Shown here: piece after piece, positions 9,713-18,194 of the stretch | Numbering within the stretch: position 1 is the first letter of the stretch | Layout of the letters: each line of letters begins with the position of its first letter | Assembly: GCA_005787785.1 (NCBI GenBank) | Contig: SXZT01000034.1 | Location: forward strand, 1-32,525 | Direction of reading: 5' to 3' | Origin: Actinomycetota bacterium | Lineage (GTDB): Bacteria; Actinomycetota; Acidimicrobiia; Acidimicrobiales; Ilumatobacteraceae | DNA length: 32,525 nt | Program-made: the position numbers and the translations under genes | Notes under the pieces: model-generated | What the model saw: only the letters and a program-made list of their open reading frames with translations | Database searches by the model: none | What the model was told of the DNA's origin: nothing

Positions 9713-10488
9713 CAGTTCTCCTTCGGGTTTTCGGTGATGACGCCGAGGCTCAGTCCGCCGTCGACGCTGACAACGGCACCGGTGGTCCACTCGGCGAGAG
9801 AAAGGTATTCGACACACTCGGCGATCTCTTCCGTGGTCCCGATACGGCCGAGAGCGTGGTGCGTCGCCATCGACTCGAGCCGCGCCATCGCCTCGTCGTG
9901 GGTGAAGTCGCCGGATCGTTCGTTGATCTCGGTCGGTACCGCACCCGGTCGCACTGCATTCACGCGCACACCGCGGGGACCGAGCTCTGCAGCGAGAACA
10001 CGGGTCAGTGTCTCGACGGCACCCTTGCTGATCGCGTACGGGGCAGCCCCCGGATACGCGCGCTTCGTGTAGATGCTGCCGACGAAAATCACCGCGCCGC
10101 GTGCGGCGACGAGATGGGGGAGAGCGGCCTGCGTGAGCATCATTCCGCCGATCACGTTGGTTGCAAGAATCGACGCAAGACCTTCGTCGGTCCACTCTTC
10201 GATGGGTCGGCGCCACATGTTGCCGGCATTCGAGACGAGGACGTCGATCGCACCACCATGGCGCATCGCGGCGTCGATGATCGCGGTGCGATCGGCCGCC
10301 GAGGTGACATCGGCAACGAGCCAGGTGCACGCCGAGCCGAGGTCGGCGGCGACAGCACGCACTTTCTCCTCGCGACGCCCGCAGATCGTGACGCGCGCAC
10401 CACCGTTCACAAATCGACGGGCGACACCTTCGCCTATGCCCGACCCGCCGCCGGTGACGACGACGGAGAGTCCCTTCATCGACCCCAT
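9712..10488 (-). CDS. Short-chain dehydrogenase/reductase
   Basis: MGSMKGLSVVVTGGGSGIGEGVARRF; SNAG; S...YAISKGA; C-terminal TTGAVVSVDGG; TGATG coupling at 10488. Confidence 0.92.
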   Translation of the reverse strand: MGSMKGLSVVVTGGGSGIGEGVARRFVNGGARVTICGRREEKVRAVAADLGSACTWLVADVTSAADRTAIIDAAMRHGGAIDVLVSNAGNMWRRPIEEWTDEGLASILATNVIGGMMLTQAALPHLVAARGAVIFVGSIYTKRAYPGAAPYAISKGAVETLTRVLAAELGPRGVRVNAVRPGAVPTEINERSGDFTHDEAMARLESMATHHALGRIGTTEEIAECVEYLSLAEWTTGAVVSVDGGLSLGVITENPKEN

Positions 10489-11234
10489 CAGCGCGAGTTC
10501 CCGTTGCCGACGGAGTCGACGGACTGAGGGCGCGGAAGACGACTGATCACCGACATGGTGACGCCACCATCGACGAGGAGATTCTGTCCCGTGATGTAAG
10601 AAGCGTCGGGCGAACAGAGGAACGCGACGACGTTGGCGATGTCGTCTCCCGAGCCGAGTCGGCCGAGAGGCACCGCGCCTTCGCGCGCGGCACGCGCCTG
10701 GGGGTCGGCATATATCGGGGCGCCCATGCCCGCATTGATGAGACCCGGCGCGATGGCGTTCACCCGAATGCCGTGGGTACCCCATTCAATTGCCATCTGT
10801 TGGGTGAGAAGTGCGACCGCAGATTTGGTTGCCCCGTACGAACCGCCGTTTGGCCCGGGCGCGACACCGTTCATCGACGTGATGTTGATGATCGTGCCGG
10901 TGATGCCGTCGGTGATCATCCGCACTGCCGCAGCGCGAGCGACGTTGAACGTGCCGACGAGGTTGACGTCGACGACCGCGCGGAAGTCGTCGTACGACAT
11001 GGTGAGCAGTGGTCCGAAGCGGACGATGCCTGCGTTGTTCACCACGACGTCGGGCGTGTTGTCGAGGGCTGCAATCGCTTTGTCGACAGCCGCCGCGTCG
11101 GTGATGTCGAGAGCAAGATCGGTGTCGGGTCCGGCGACATCGACGCGGACGACCCGGTATCCGTCGAGTTCGAGCCTGCGGCAGATCGAGCTGCCGATGC
11201 CGCCGGCTGCTCCCGTTACGATCGCGGTCTTCAC
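10488..11234 (-). CDS. Short-chain dehydrogenase/reductase
   Basis: MKTAIVTGAAGGIGSSICRRL; NNAG; YGATKSAV; ITGQNLLVDGG; GTG start. Confidence 0.93.
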   Translation of the reverse strand: MKTAIVTGAAGGIGSSICRRLELDGYRVVRVDVAGPDTDLALDITDAAAVDKAIAALDNTPDVVVNNAGIVRFGPLLTMSYDDFRAVVDVNLVGTFNVARAAAVRMITDGITGTIINITSMNGVAPGPNGGSYGATKSAVALLTQQMAIEWGTHGIRVNAIAPGLINAGMGAPIYADPQARAAREGAVPLGRLGSGDDIANVVAFLCSPDASYITGQNLLVDGGVTMSVISRLPRPQSVDSVGNGNSR

Positions 11235-11279
11235 TGTGTCCGCCCCACCCGTTCCGCGCCCCTTCGGCGCCCCCCGATG

Positions 11280-12605
11280 TTAGGGGTGAACGAGTTCCCA
11301 CGTGAGGGGCACTGCCGACCATGCCTCGACCCGCTCCCCGCGCAGGGGTGAGCGGTCGGGAATCGGGGTGAGATCCACTTCTTTCCCGCGGGAGAGGAGG
11401 TGGCGGAACCGGGACTTGTCACCGAGGACGGTGATGTCGGTCTCGGGATGACCCTCGAGGACGAGAATGTCGGCCTTGGCGCCAGGGGCAATGACACCGA
11501 TCTCACCCTTTTGGTCGAGTGCGATCGCATTGGTGGACGTGCCGCAGGCGATCGCCTCGAGCGGACTGAGACCGAGTTGGTTGACGAACACTTCCATTTC
11601 GCGCGCATGCCAGTTGCCGTACGGAGTGATTGAGAATCCGCTTTCGGAACCGCAGAGGAGTGGCACCCCCGCGTTGTAGGCGCGACGGAGGCGCGCACCG
11701 GTTTCCTCCATCTCGCCGGCGAAGACGGCTTGTGCGCCGGTGGTTGCGCCGGCTTTCGCGCCGTACTCGGCAAGGTTGGCCAGGAACGTGAAGACGGGAC
11801 CAACGGTGACTTTGCGCTCAACGATTGCCTCGAGTGCGCGCTCACCCAGGAAGGAGCCGTGCCAGATGATGTCGACACCCGCCAGTGCGCAGTCGAGCGT
11901 TGCCTGGTCGCCGCGGCTGTGTGCAGTCACCCGAACGCCGAGGTCATGCGCAGTGTCGCACACGACCTTCAACTCTTCACGTGTCCACACCTGTATCTCG
12001 CCCTTGCGGGCGGGAATGAGCCCGGTGACGTGGATCTTGATGATGTCAGCGCCGTCTTTGACCTGGCGGCGTACGACGCGAATCATTTCGTCCTTGTTAC
12101 GCACGACTTCGGCGTAGCCCGCGGTGCCTTCGTTCGGAATCATGCGACCCGCGGTGCCGCCGACCGCGGTCATGAGCGCGTAGGTACCCGACTTCATCCG
12201 CGGCCCTTCGGTGACACCCGCCTCGATGGCATCGCGCAGAGCGGGTCCGATGTTGAAGAGTCCATCGACATCGAGAAAGCTCGTCACACCCGCGCGGAGA
12301 ATCTTTCGTGCGTTGTGCGCCGCAAGAAGTGCCGCCGAGATTGGTTCGCGCCTGTTGAAGAGTTCGTCGTTGCTCGCAGGCTCGCCCAGGGTCACGTGGA
12401 CGTGGGCATCGATGAGTCCCGGCATGACGGTGAGTCCGGCTGCGTCGATGACCTTGACGTCTGCCGCACGCGCGGCCGCGCGTGAATCAGCGTCGGGACC
12501 AACCGCGACGATGAGGTCCCCGTCGGTGAGAACCGACGTCGAACGCTGCGGTGCCGAACCCGTTCCGTCGATGACGTCCCCGTTGCGCAGGAGAATGGCT
12601 GCCAT
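11280..12605 (-). CDS. Amidohydrolase family protein (imidazolonepropionase/Xaa-Pro dipeptidase-like)
   Basis: 441 aa; VMPGLIDAHVHVTLG, DIIKIHVTG, VTAHSRGD, LLCGSESGFS, GVIAPGAKADILVLEGHP. Confidence 0.88.
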   Translation of the reverse strand: MAAILLRNGDVIDGTGSAPQRSTSVLTDGDLIVAVGPDADSRAAARAADVKVIDAAGLTVMPGLIDAHVHVTLGEPASNDELFNRREPISAALLAAHNARKILRAGVTSFLDVDGLFNIGPALRDAIEAGVTEGPRMKSGTYALMTAVGGTAGRMIPNEGTAGYAEVVRNKDEMIRVVRRQVKDGADIIKIHVTGLIPARKGEIQVWTREELKVVCDTAHDLGVRVTAHSRGDQATLDCALAGVDIIWHGSFLGERALEAIVERKVTVGPVFTFLANLAEYGAKAGATTGAQAVFAGEMEETGARLRRAYNAGVPLLCGSESGFSITPYGNWHAREMEVFVNQLGLSPLEAIACGTSTNAIALDQKGEIGVIAPGAKADILVLEGHPETDITVLGDKSRFRHLLSRGKEVDLTPIPDRSPLRGERVEAWSAVPLTWELVHP

Positions 12606-12614
12606 GTCATCAGT

Positions 12615-14501
12615 CTAGAGAACGAAATTGACGAGGCAATGGGGGTTGGCGAGTGCCTCGGTGTTGCGCACCGTGCGACCGTTCACGACGTCGGCCACGG
12701 CAAGTTCGCTCAATTTTCCCGACCGGGTGCGGGGCAGTTCGGGAACCCCGACGATGAGCGACGGAACATGGCGCGGTGTCAAGCGCAACCGAATGAGATT
12801 GCGAATGCGGGCATGAAACGCATCGTCAAGTTGCTTGCCGACAACAGGTACCACGAAGAGCACGATCCGCGAGTCGTTCTCCCACGACTGGCCGATTGCG
12901 AGGCACTCGAGGACGTCGTCGTCTTCCTCGACGACCGCGTACAACTCGGCGGTGCCGATTCTCACGCCGGCGATGTTGAGGGTCGCGTCGGACCGGCCAT
13001 GGATCACGAATCCGCCGGACGATGTTCGGGTCGCGAAGTCTCCGTGGGTCCACAGTTCGGGGAACCGTGTGAAGTAGGCGTTGTCGAAACGCGAACCATC
13101 GTCGCCCCAAAAGCCCAGCGGCACCGAGGGGAACGAATTGGCGCAGACGAGTTCCCCGACGCTGTCGACGATTTCCCGGCCGTCATCGTCGACGACGCGG
13201 ACGTCCATGCCGAGCATTGTCCCCTGAATTTCTCCTCGCACGACGGGCTTTGTTGGGTCTCCACCGACAAAACAACCACACAAGTCTGTGCCGCCAGAGA
13301 TTGACGCGAGATGAACGTCGCCGAGTTGTTGGTAGACCCAGTCGAAGCCATCGGGTGCGAGGGGCGATCCGGTGGAACACACCGTTCGCAACGCCGAGAA
13401 GTCGCGCGTCGGCCGCGGTTCGACGCCGTTCTTCTTCATCGCATCGATGTATTTGGCCGACGTGCCGAAAAGCGTCAAACGTTCGCTCTCACAGAGGTCC
13501 CACAACCGATCCATGTGCGGGTACGTCGGGCTGCCGTCGTACAGAACGATCGTGGCACCGGATGCAAGCATCGACACCAACCAGTTCCACATCATCCAGC
13601 CACATGTTGTGAAGTAGAAAATGTGATCACCGGGGCGCACGTCGCAGTGCAGCTGCTGCTCTTTCAGGTGGGTCAGCAGAACCCCCGCGGCACGGTGCAC
13701 GATGCACTTGGGTTTCCCGGTGGTTCCCGAGGTGTAGAGGATCGTTCCCGGATGGTCGAAGTCGAATCGCGGGCGTGGTTCGCTGGTGGCGACCCCGCGG
13801 TAGTCGACCCAGGGGGTGGCGTCGTCGGGGCATTCGCCGACGACAACGGTACGAACAAGACCGGGAAGTCCGGTGCGGATCTGCGCGAGCGTATCTGTCA
13901 GGTTGATGCGCTTGCCCGCGTAGCTGTAGTGGCTCGAGGCAAGCAAAACCGTCGGCGTGGTCTGACCGAAACGCTCGAGGACACCGTGCGCTCCGAAGTC
14001 CGCCGATGTCGATGTGAACGTTGCACCAACTTCCATCGCAGCAAGAAAGAAAACGACCGTCTCGCGGCCGTTCGGCATCCATGCCGCCACCCGGTGCCCG
14101 GGGCCGACGTCGTCGTTTTTCAGTGCCGCCGCAACTGACGCGACTTCCTGCCGCAGTTCGTTCCATGTCATCGTGCGGCGGGCTCCTGCTTCATCCACTT
14201 CGACGATCGCAACTCGGGTTCTGTCGCCTTCGCGAACCTGCAGAAGCGTGTCGACGACGTTCAGACGCGCTTCGGGAAAGTACGACGTGCCACGTGGTCC
14301 GCGTCCGTGCACGAGCGTCGCCCGATCGCCGGGCGCTCCCTGCATGCTGCAGAATCCCCAGACTGCGTGCCAGAACGCGCCCGTGTCGGCGAGGGCAAAG
14401 CGTCGTGCCTCGTCGGTGTCGACGACACCGATCACCCTGAGGAACCGATGCATGTTCGAGCCCTCAACCGCATCAACCAGTGGCGTCCAGAGGGTGGTCA
14501 T
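12615..14501 (-). CDS. Acetoacetyl-CoA synthetase (acetoacetate-CoA ligase)
   Basis: 628 aa ANL-family protein; ILYTSGTTGKPKCIVHRAAG, CGWMMWNWLVSMLASGATIVLYDGSP, ISGGTDLCGCFVGG as in AACS. Confidence 0.88.
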   Translation of the reverse strand: MTTLWTPLVDAVEGSNMHRFLRVIGVVDTDEARRFALADTGAFWHAVWGFCSMQGAPGDRATLVHGRGPRGTSYFPEARLNVVDTLLQVREGDRTRVAIVEVDEAGARRTMTWNELRQEVASVAAALKNDDVGPGHRVAAWMPNGRETVVFFLAAMEVGATFTSTSADFGAHGVLERFGQTTPTVLLASSHYSYAGKRINLTDTLAQIRTGLPGLVRTVVVGECPDDATPWVDYRGVATSEPRPRFDFDHPGTILYTSGTTGKPKCIVHRAAGVLLTHLKEQQLHCDVRPGDHIFYFTTCGWMMWNWLVSMLASGATIVLYDGSPTYPHMDRLWDLCESERLTLFGTSAKYIDAMKKNGVEPRPTRDFSALRTVCSTGSPLAPDGFDWVYQQLGDVHLASISGGTDLCGCFVGGDPTKPVVRGEIQGTMLGMDVRVVDDDGREIVDSVGELVCANSFPSVPLGFWGDDGSRFDNAYFTRFPELWTHGDFATRTSSGGFVIHGRSDATLNIAGVRIGTAELYAVVEEDDDVLECLAIGQSWENDSRIVLFVVPVVGKQLDDAFHARIRNLIRLRLTPRHVPSLIVGVPELPRTRSGKLSELAVADVVNGRTVRNTEALANPHCLVNFVL

Positions 14502-14512
14502 GGGCTTCGACG

Positions 14513-15472
14513 CTAGTTGTCGTGGCGTTCCGCCGACGGCGGCACGATCGACTCGAACAACTCATCCGATGTGCGGCCGTGGTCACTCAGCCACACTGTG
14601 TCGACCCGGATACCGGCATCTTCGACTTCGGCTACCGCGCGCACGGCTGCCTGTGCGAAGTCAGCCACCGCGTCGGGGTTGTCATCATCCGGGATGCCCA
14701 TGATCGAAACACGACACGACGGAAGTTCCTCCGCGGTGTTCACTGCGTCACTGATGACGAGGTCGGCCCAGCGTGCGCTGTCGTTCTGAGACGCGAGGAG
14801 AGGATGGGCCGATACGTCGATTCCGACGGTGAACGTGCCCTCGGTGTCGCGCATCATTGCGATCAACACCCGGGTTGCCTCGGTGGGAAGCGCTGCGAGG
14901 TCGGGTTTACGCGAGACGGTCAGCAACGCGGATCGATCAACGACGCAGGTCACCTCGAGACGTCCGCACAAAGCCGCGGTGCGTCGGTGAAGGAGTGCGA
15001 TGCAGGCAACTGCACCGAGAAAGCGCTGCGGATTGTTGTTGTCCCGTTCAAGCACCTCGCCTTCGAGACGGGTCAACAGTCCGAACGGGTTCTCGAACGG
15101 GATCACACCGACGATGTCGTCGGCCGTGCTCGAGACGACCTCGTCAACGAATCGGGACCAGTGCCGATCGGCGCTGCGGTCATCGGAAAAGGCCCGATCA
15201 TCGATGAACCAGCCCGGTACCTTGCGCCCGCACAGCGATGCGTGCAGCCGTACGCCGAGCGAGGTCGCGCCCGCGGCAAACTCGATCAGGCGCTCGCGGG
15301 CGGCCCCGTCCACGCGTCCCGGACGGGGAATGAAGTCGGCCCATGGGATGCGAAGGCGAACGTCGCGACAGCCGACGGCTGCGAGCCGCGCGAGGTCAAC
15401 CAGTCGTTGTTCAACTTCGTCGTGTGTTGCAGGCAGGGTCGCGCGGGTCGCGAACCGGACCATTCGCGTCAC
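14513..15472 (-). CDS. Uncharacterised protein, N-terminal half resembling a degenerate GH1 TIM barrel
   Basis: 319 aa; DVRLRIPWADFIPRPGRVDGAARERLIEFAAGATSLGVRLHASLCGRKVPGWFIDD...GVIPFENPFG; GTGA overlap with cyclase gene. Confidence 0.7.
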   Translation of the reverse strand: MTRMVRFATRATLPATHDEVEQRLVDLARLAAVGCRDVRLRIPWADFIPRPGRVDGAARERLIEFAAGATSLGVRLHASLCGRKVPGWFIDDRAFSDDRSADRHWSRFVDEVVSSTADDIVGVIPFENPFGLLTRLEGEVLERDNNNPQRFLGAVACIALLHRRTAALCGRLEVTCVVDRSALLTVSRKPDLAALPTEATRVLIAMMRDTEGTFTVGIDVSAHPLLASQNDSARWADLVISDAVNTAEELPSCRVSIMGIPDDDNPDAVADFAQAAVRAVAEVEDAGIRVDTVWLSDHGRTSDELFESIVPPSAERHDN

Positions 15473-16020
15473 ATCACGAAGGGTGAACGGGTCCAGAGTT
15501 CACCCGTGTCGTTGCGGTCGGCGATGACCGGATCACCCGACAGGGTGAAGACCGCGACTGGTTCGCTGAAGCCACGCAGTTCGAGCGGCGCGTGCGGGAT
15601 CGTATGAACACCCTCGGGAAGGTCCTCGACTTGGTCGACCGGAATGAGCACCTCGAAGGCCCCTGCGGCGTCGCAGAGACGGGCGGCGGTGTTGACCGCC
15701 GAGCCGATGTAGTCGTCGCCCTCGAAGAGAAGGGCATAACCGGTGGAGAGACCGATGCGCAGGGTGAGGGGCGCGCATACCGTGGCGGCGCGGCGCTGTA
15801 GTTCCATCGAGAAGACCACGGCGTCGGCCTGGTCGACCGCGACGATCATGAGACCATCGCCCAGCCACTTGGCGATACGCACCCCCCGCTCAGAGGCCAC
15901 GTCGCGCGCGACAGCCCGGAACGAGGCGAGAAGCTTGCCGGCGGCGTCGTCACCCTGGGTTTCGGTGAAATGTGTGAACCCCGAGAGGTCCACGAAGACG
16001 AAGGTACGGGGGACGCGCAT
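15469..16020 (-). CDS. Class III adenylate/guanylate cyclase catalytic domain protein
   Basis: 183 aa; FVFVDLSGFT, RIAKWLGDGLMI, YIGSAVNTAARLCDAA; metal-binding Asp and transition-state Asn/Arg positions appear present. Confidence 0.85.
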   Translation of the reverse strand: MRVPRTFVFVDLSGFTHFTETQGDDAAGKLLASFRAVARDVASERGVRIAKWLGDGLMIVAVDQADAVVFSMELQRRAATVCAPLTLRIGLSTGYALLFEGDDYIGSAVNTAARLCDAAGAFEVLIPVDQVEDLPEGVHTIPHAPLELRGFSEPVAVFTLSGDPVIADRNDTGELWTRSPFVM

Positions 16021-16054
16021 GCACCTTCAGGTTACGCGAAGTAGGTTCTGTTTC

Positions 16055-18055
16055 ATGTCGACCCGTTTCACCTATTCCCGCTGGGACGGGACGCAAAAGG
16101 GTTTCGAACTCGACGCCGATTCGCTTCTCGAGGCCGTTACCGACGACCTGCTGTACCACGGCGATGTCAACAGTGCACTGCGTCGACTCATGCAGCAGGG
16201 CATGACCGACCGTAATGGTGACCGCATCGCGGGACTGCGCGAGATGCTCGACAAGGTGCGTCAGCGCCGCGAAGAAATCCTCGAACGCTCCGACCTCGGT
16301 GGCGTATACAAGGAAATTTCCGACGCGCTCGATGACATCGTGGATGAAGAGCGTCACCAACTCGACCGCAACGTGTCGGAGGCGGATACGAGTGGTGACC
16401 AACGTCGTGCCGACAACGCGCGCAATGCCGCGGCTGAAAAGCACATGGAACTCGAGATGCTTCCGTCCGATCTTGCCGGCAAGGTACGTGGCCTGCAGAA
16501 CTACAACTTCGAATCAGCCGAGGCGCAGCAGCGTTTCGAGGAACTGATGGACAAGCTGCGAGAGCAGTTGATGCAGCAGTTCGTCGACCAGATGTCGGGT
16601 GCGATGCAGAACATGACCCCCCAGGACATGCAGCGCATGAAGGACATGATGTCGGCCCTGAACGACATGCTCGATCGCCACGCGAACGGTGAGGATCCAC
16701 GCTTCGACGAGTTCATGTCCGAGTTCGGCGAATTCTTCCCCGAGAACCCGCAAAACATCGAGGAACTCATCGAACTACTGGCCGAGCGCATGGCTCAGAT
16801 GCAGGCGATGATGAATTCGATGACGCCCGAGCAGCGGGCCCAGTTGCAGCAACTGTCGGAACAGCTGCTTGGCGATATGGACATGCAGTGGCAGGCCAAC
16901 CGTCTCGGAGAGCATCTCCAGAACATGGCTCCGCAGGCAGGTTGGGAACGCAGTTACGACTTCCGGGGCGAGCAGCCGATGGGCATGGGTGAGGCCATGC
17001 AGGCGATGCAGGAATTGTCGGGTCTCGAGGAACTCGAAAACTTCATGCGCAACGCGACGAATCCCGGGGCGCTGGCCGAGGCCGACATGGACAGGGTGCG
17101 CGAACTCCTCGGCGAGAACGAAGCCCAATCGCTCGAACGTCTTGCGCAAATGACGAAGATGCTCGAAGACGAAGGGCTGATCAATCAGACCGAGGGCCGG
17201 CTCGAACTGACCCCGAAGGGCCTGCGCAAGATCGGCCAGAACGCCCTGCGCGATCTCTTCAACAAGCTGGCGAAGGACAAGATTGGCCAGCACCAGATGC
17301 GTGAGTCGGGCGGCGGCCACGAGCGAATGTACGAAACGAAGCAGTACGAATACGGCGACCCGTTCCGTCTCGATCTGCAGCAGACGCTGCGCAATGCCCT
17401 GCGTCGGCAGGGAGGTGGCACCCCGGTGCGGCTCGAACCCGAGGATTTCGAGATTGAGCGTACCGAGCACGTCACCACAACATCCACTGTGTTGATGATC
17501 GACCTGTCGATGTCAATGCCGATGCGCGACAACTTTCTGCCCGCGAAGAAAGTTGCGATGGCATTGCACTCGTTGATCACGTCGCAGTACCCGCGCGACT
17601 ACATCGGCCTCGTTGGTTTCAGTGAATCCGCACGCATTCTCACTGCCGCACAGATTCCGTCGGTGTCGTGGGATTTTGTGTACGGCACGAACATGCAGCA
17701 CGGCTTCATGCTCGCCAGGCAACTGCTGGCGAAACAGCACGGCACGAAGCAGATCATCATGATCACCGACGGAGAGCCAACCGCGCACATAACGCGCAAC
17801 GGTGACGTGTACTTCAACTATCCGCCGGTACGCGAAACCATCGAGGCGACGCTCGCCGAAGTGATGCGCTGTACGCGCGAGAAGATTGTGATCAACACTT
17901 TCATGCTCGACGCAACGAGCGGACTGCGTTCATTCATCGAGCGCATCACGGAGATGAATCACGGACGTGCATTTTTCACGACCCCCGAGACATTGGGTGA
18001 CTACGTGCTCGTGGACTTCATCGAACACAAGCGCCGGCTTTCGCGGGCCCGCTGA
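16055..18055 (+). CDS. VWA-domain protein with Met/Gln-rich N-terminal half (probable MoxR partner)
   Basis: 666 aa from ATG 16055 (MSTRFTYSRWDGTQKG); VLMIDLSMSMPMRDN MIDAS-like DxSxS, IIMITDGEPTAH; upstream part of the track ORF is antisense to the cyclase. Confidence 0.85.
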   Translation: MSTRFTYSRWDGTQKGFELDADSLLEAVTDDLLYHGDVNSALRRLMQQGMTDRNGDRIAGLREMLDKVRQRREEILERSDLGGVYKEISDALDDIVDEERHQLDRNVSEADTSGDQRRADNARNAAAEKHMELEMLPSDLAGKVRGLQNYNFESAEAQQRFEELMDKLREQLMQQFVDQMSGAMQNMTPQDMQRMKDMMSALNDMLDRHANGEDPRFDEFMSEFGEFFPENPQNIEELIELLAERMAQMQAMMNSMTPEQRAQLQQLSEQLLGDMDMQWQANRLGEHLQNMAPQAGWERSYDFRGEQPMGMGEAMQAMQELSGLEELENFMRNATNPGALAEADMDRVRELLGENEAQSLERLAQMTKMLEDEGLINQTEGRLELTPKGLRKIGQNALRDLFNKLAKDKIGQHQMRESGGGHERMYETKQYEYGDPFRLDLQQTLRNALRRQGGGTPVRLEPEDFEIERTEHVTTTSTVLMIDLSMSMPMRDNFLPAKKVAMALHSLITSQYPRDYIGLVGFSESARILTAAQIPSVSWDFVYGTNMQHGFMLARQLLAKQHGTKQIIMITDGEPTAHITRNGDVYFNYPPVRETIEATLAEVMRCTREKIVINTFMLDATSGLRSFIERITEMNHGRAFFTTPETLGDYVLVDFIEHKRRLSRAR

Positions 18056-18060
18056 GGCAC

Positions 18061-18085
18061 GAAACCCTTGTAGCACAGGGGTTTC
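18061..18085. terminator. Hairpin immediately after the VWA gene (possible terminator, no adjacent U-tract)
   Basis: GAAACCCTTGT-AGC-ACAGGGGTTTC: 11-bp stem including one T-G wobble, 3-nt loop. Confidence 0.4.
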
Positions 18086-18147
18086 AGAGAGTTGACGGTG
18101 CGAAAGACCCTATTTTTTCGGGCTTGTTGGTGCCCTCACACGCGAAC

Positions 18148-18176
18148 TTGCTTATTTTGCAAGGATTTGGCACAAT
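18148..18176 (+). promoter_or_regulatory. Candidate promoter for downstream whiB-family gene
   Basis: TTGCTT-N17-CACAAT in an AT-rich intergenic stretch. Confidence 0.3.
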
Positions 18177-18184
18177 GTCACCGA

Positions 18185-18194
18185 TGTAATTACA
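18185..18194. promoter_or_regulatory. Perfect palindrome, possible operator
   Basis: TGTAATTACA, self-complementary 10-mer in a GC-rich genome, just downstream of the candidate -10. Confidence 0.3.

Noticed and set aside
9713-10330. N-terminal extension of P450 paralogue 2 (612 aa in track)
   Set aside because: Overlaps the SDR coding sequence in another frame; the paralogue alignment and TGATG coupling fix the start at 9712.
14480-15607. 375-aa plus-strand ORF over the GH1-like and cyclase genes
   Set aside because: Crosses two coupled minus-strand genes and shows no domain-like pattern; minus-strand reading is better supported by GTGA coupling.
15743-16054. N-terminal extension of the VWA ORF as given by the track
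   Set aside because: Lies antisense to the cyclase gene and is Arg/Ser/Thr-rich; ATG 16055 with a TANNNT -10 is the better start.
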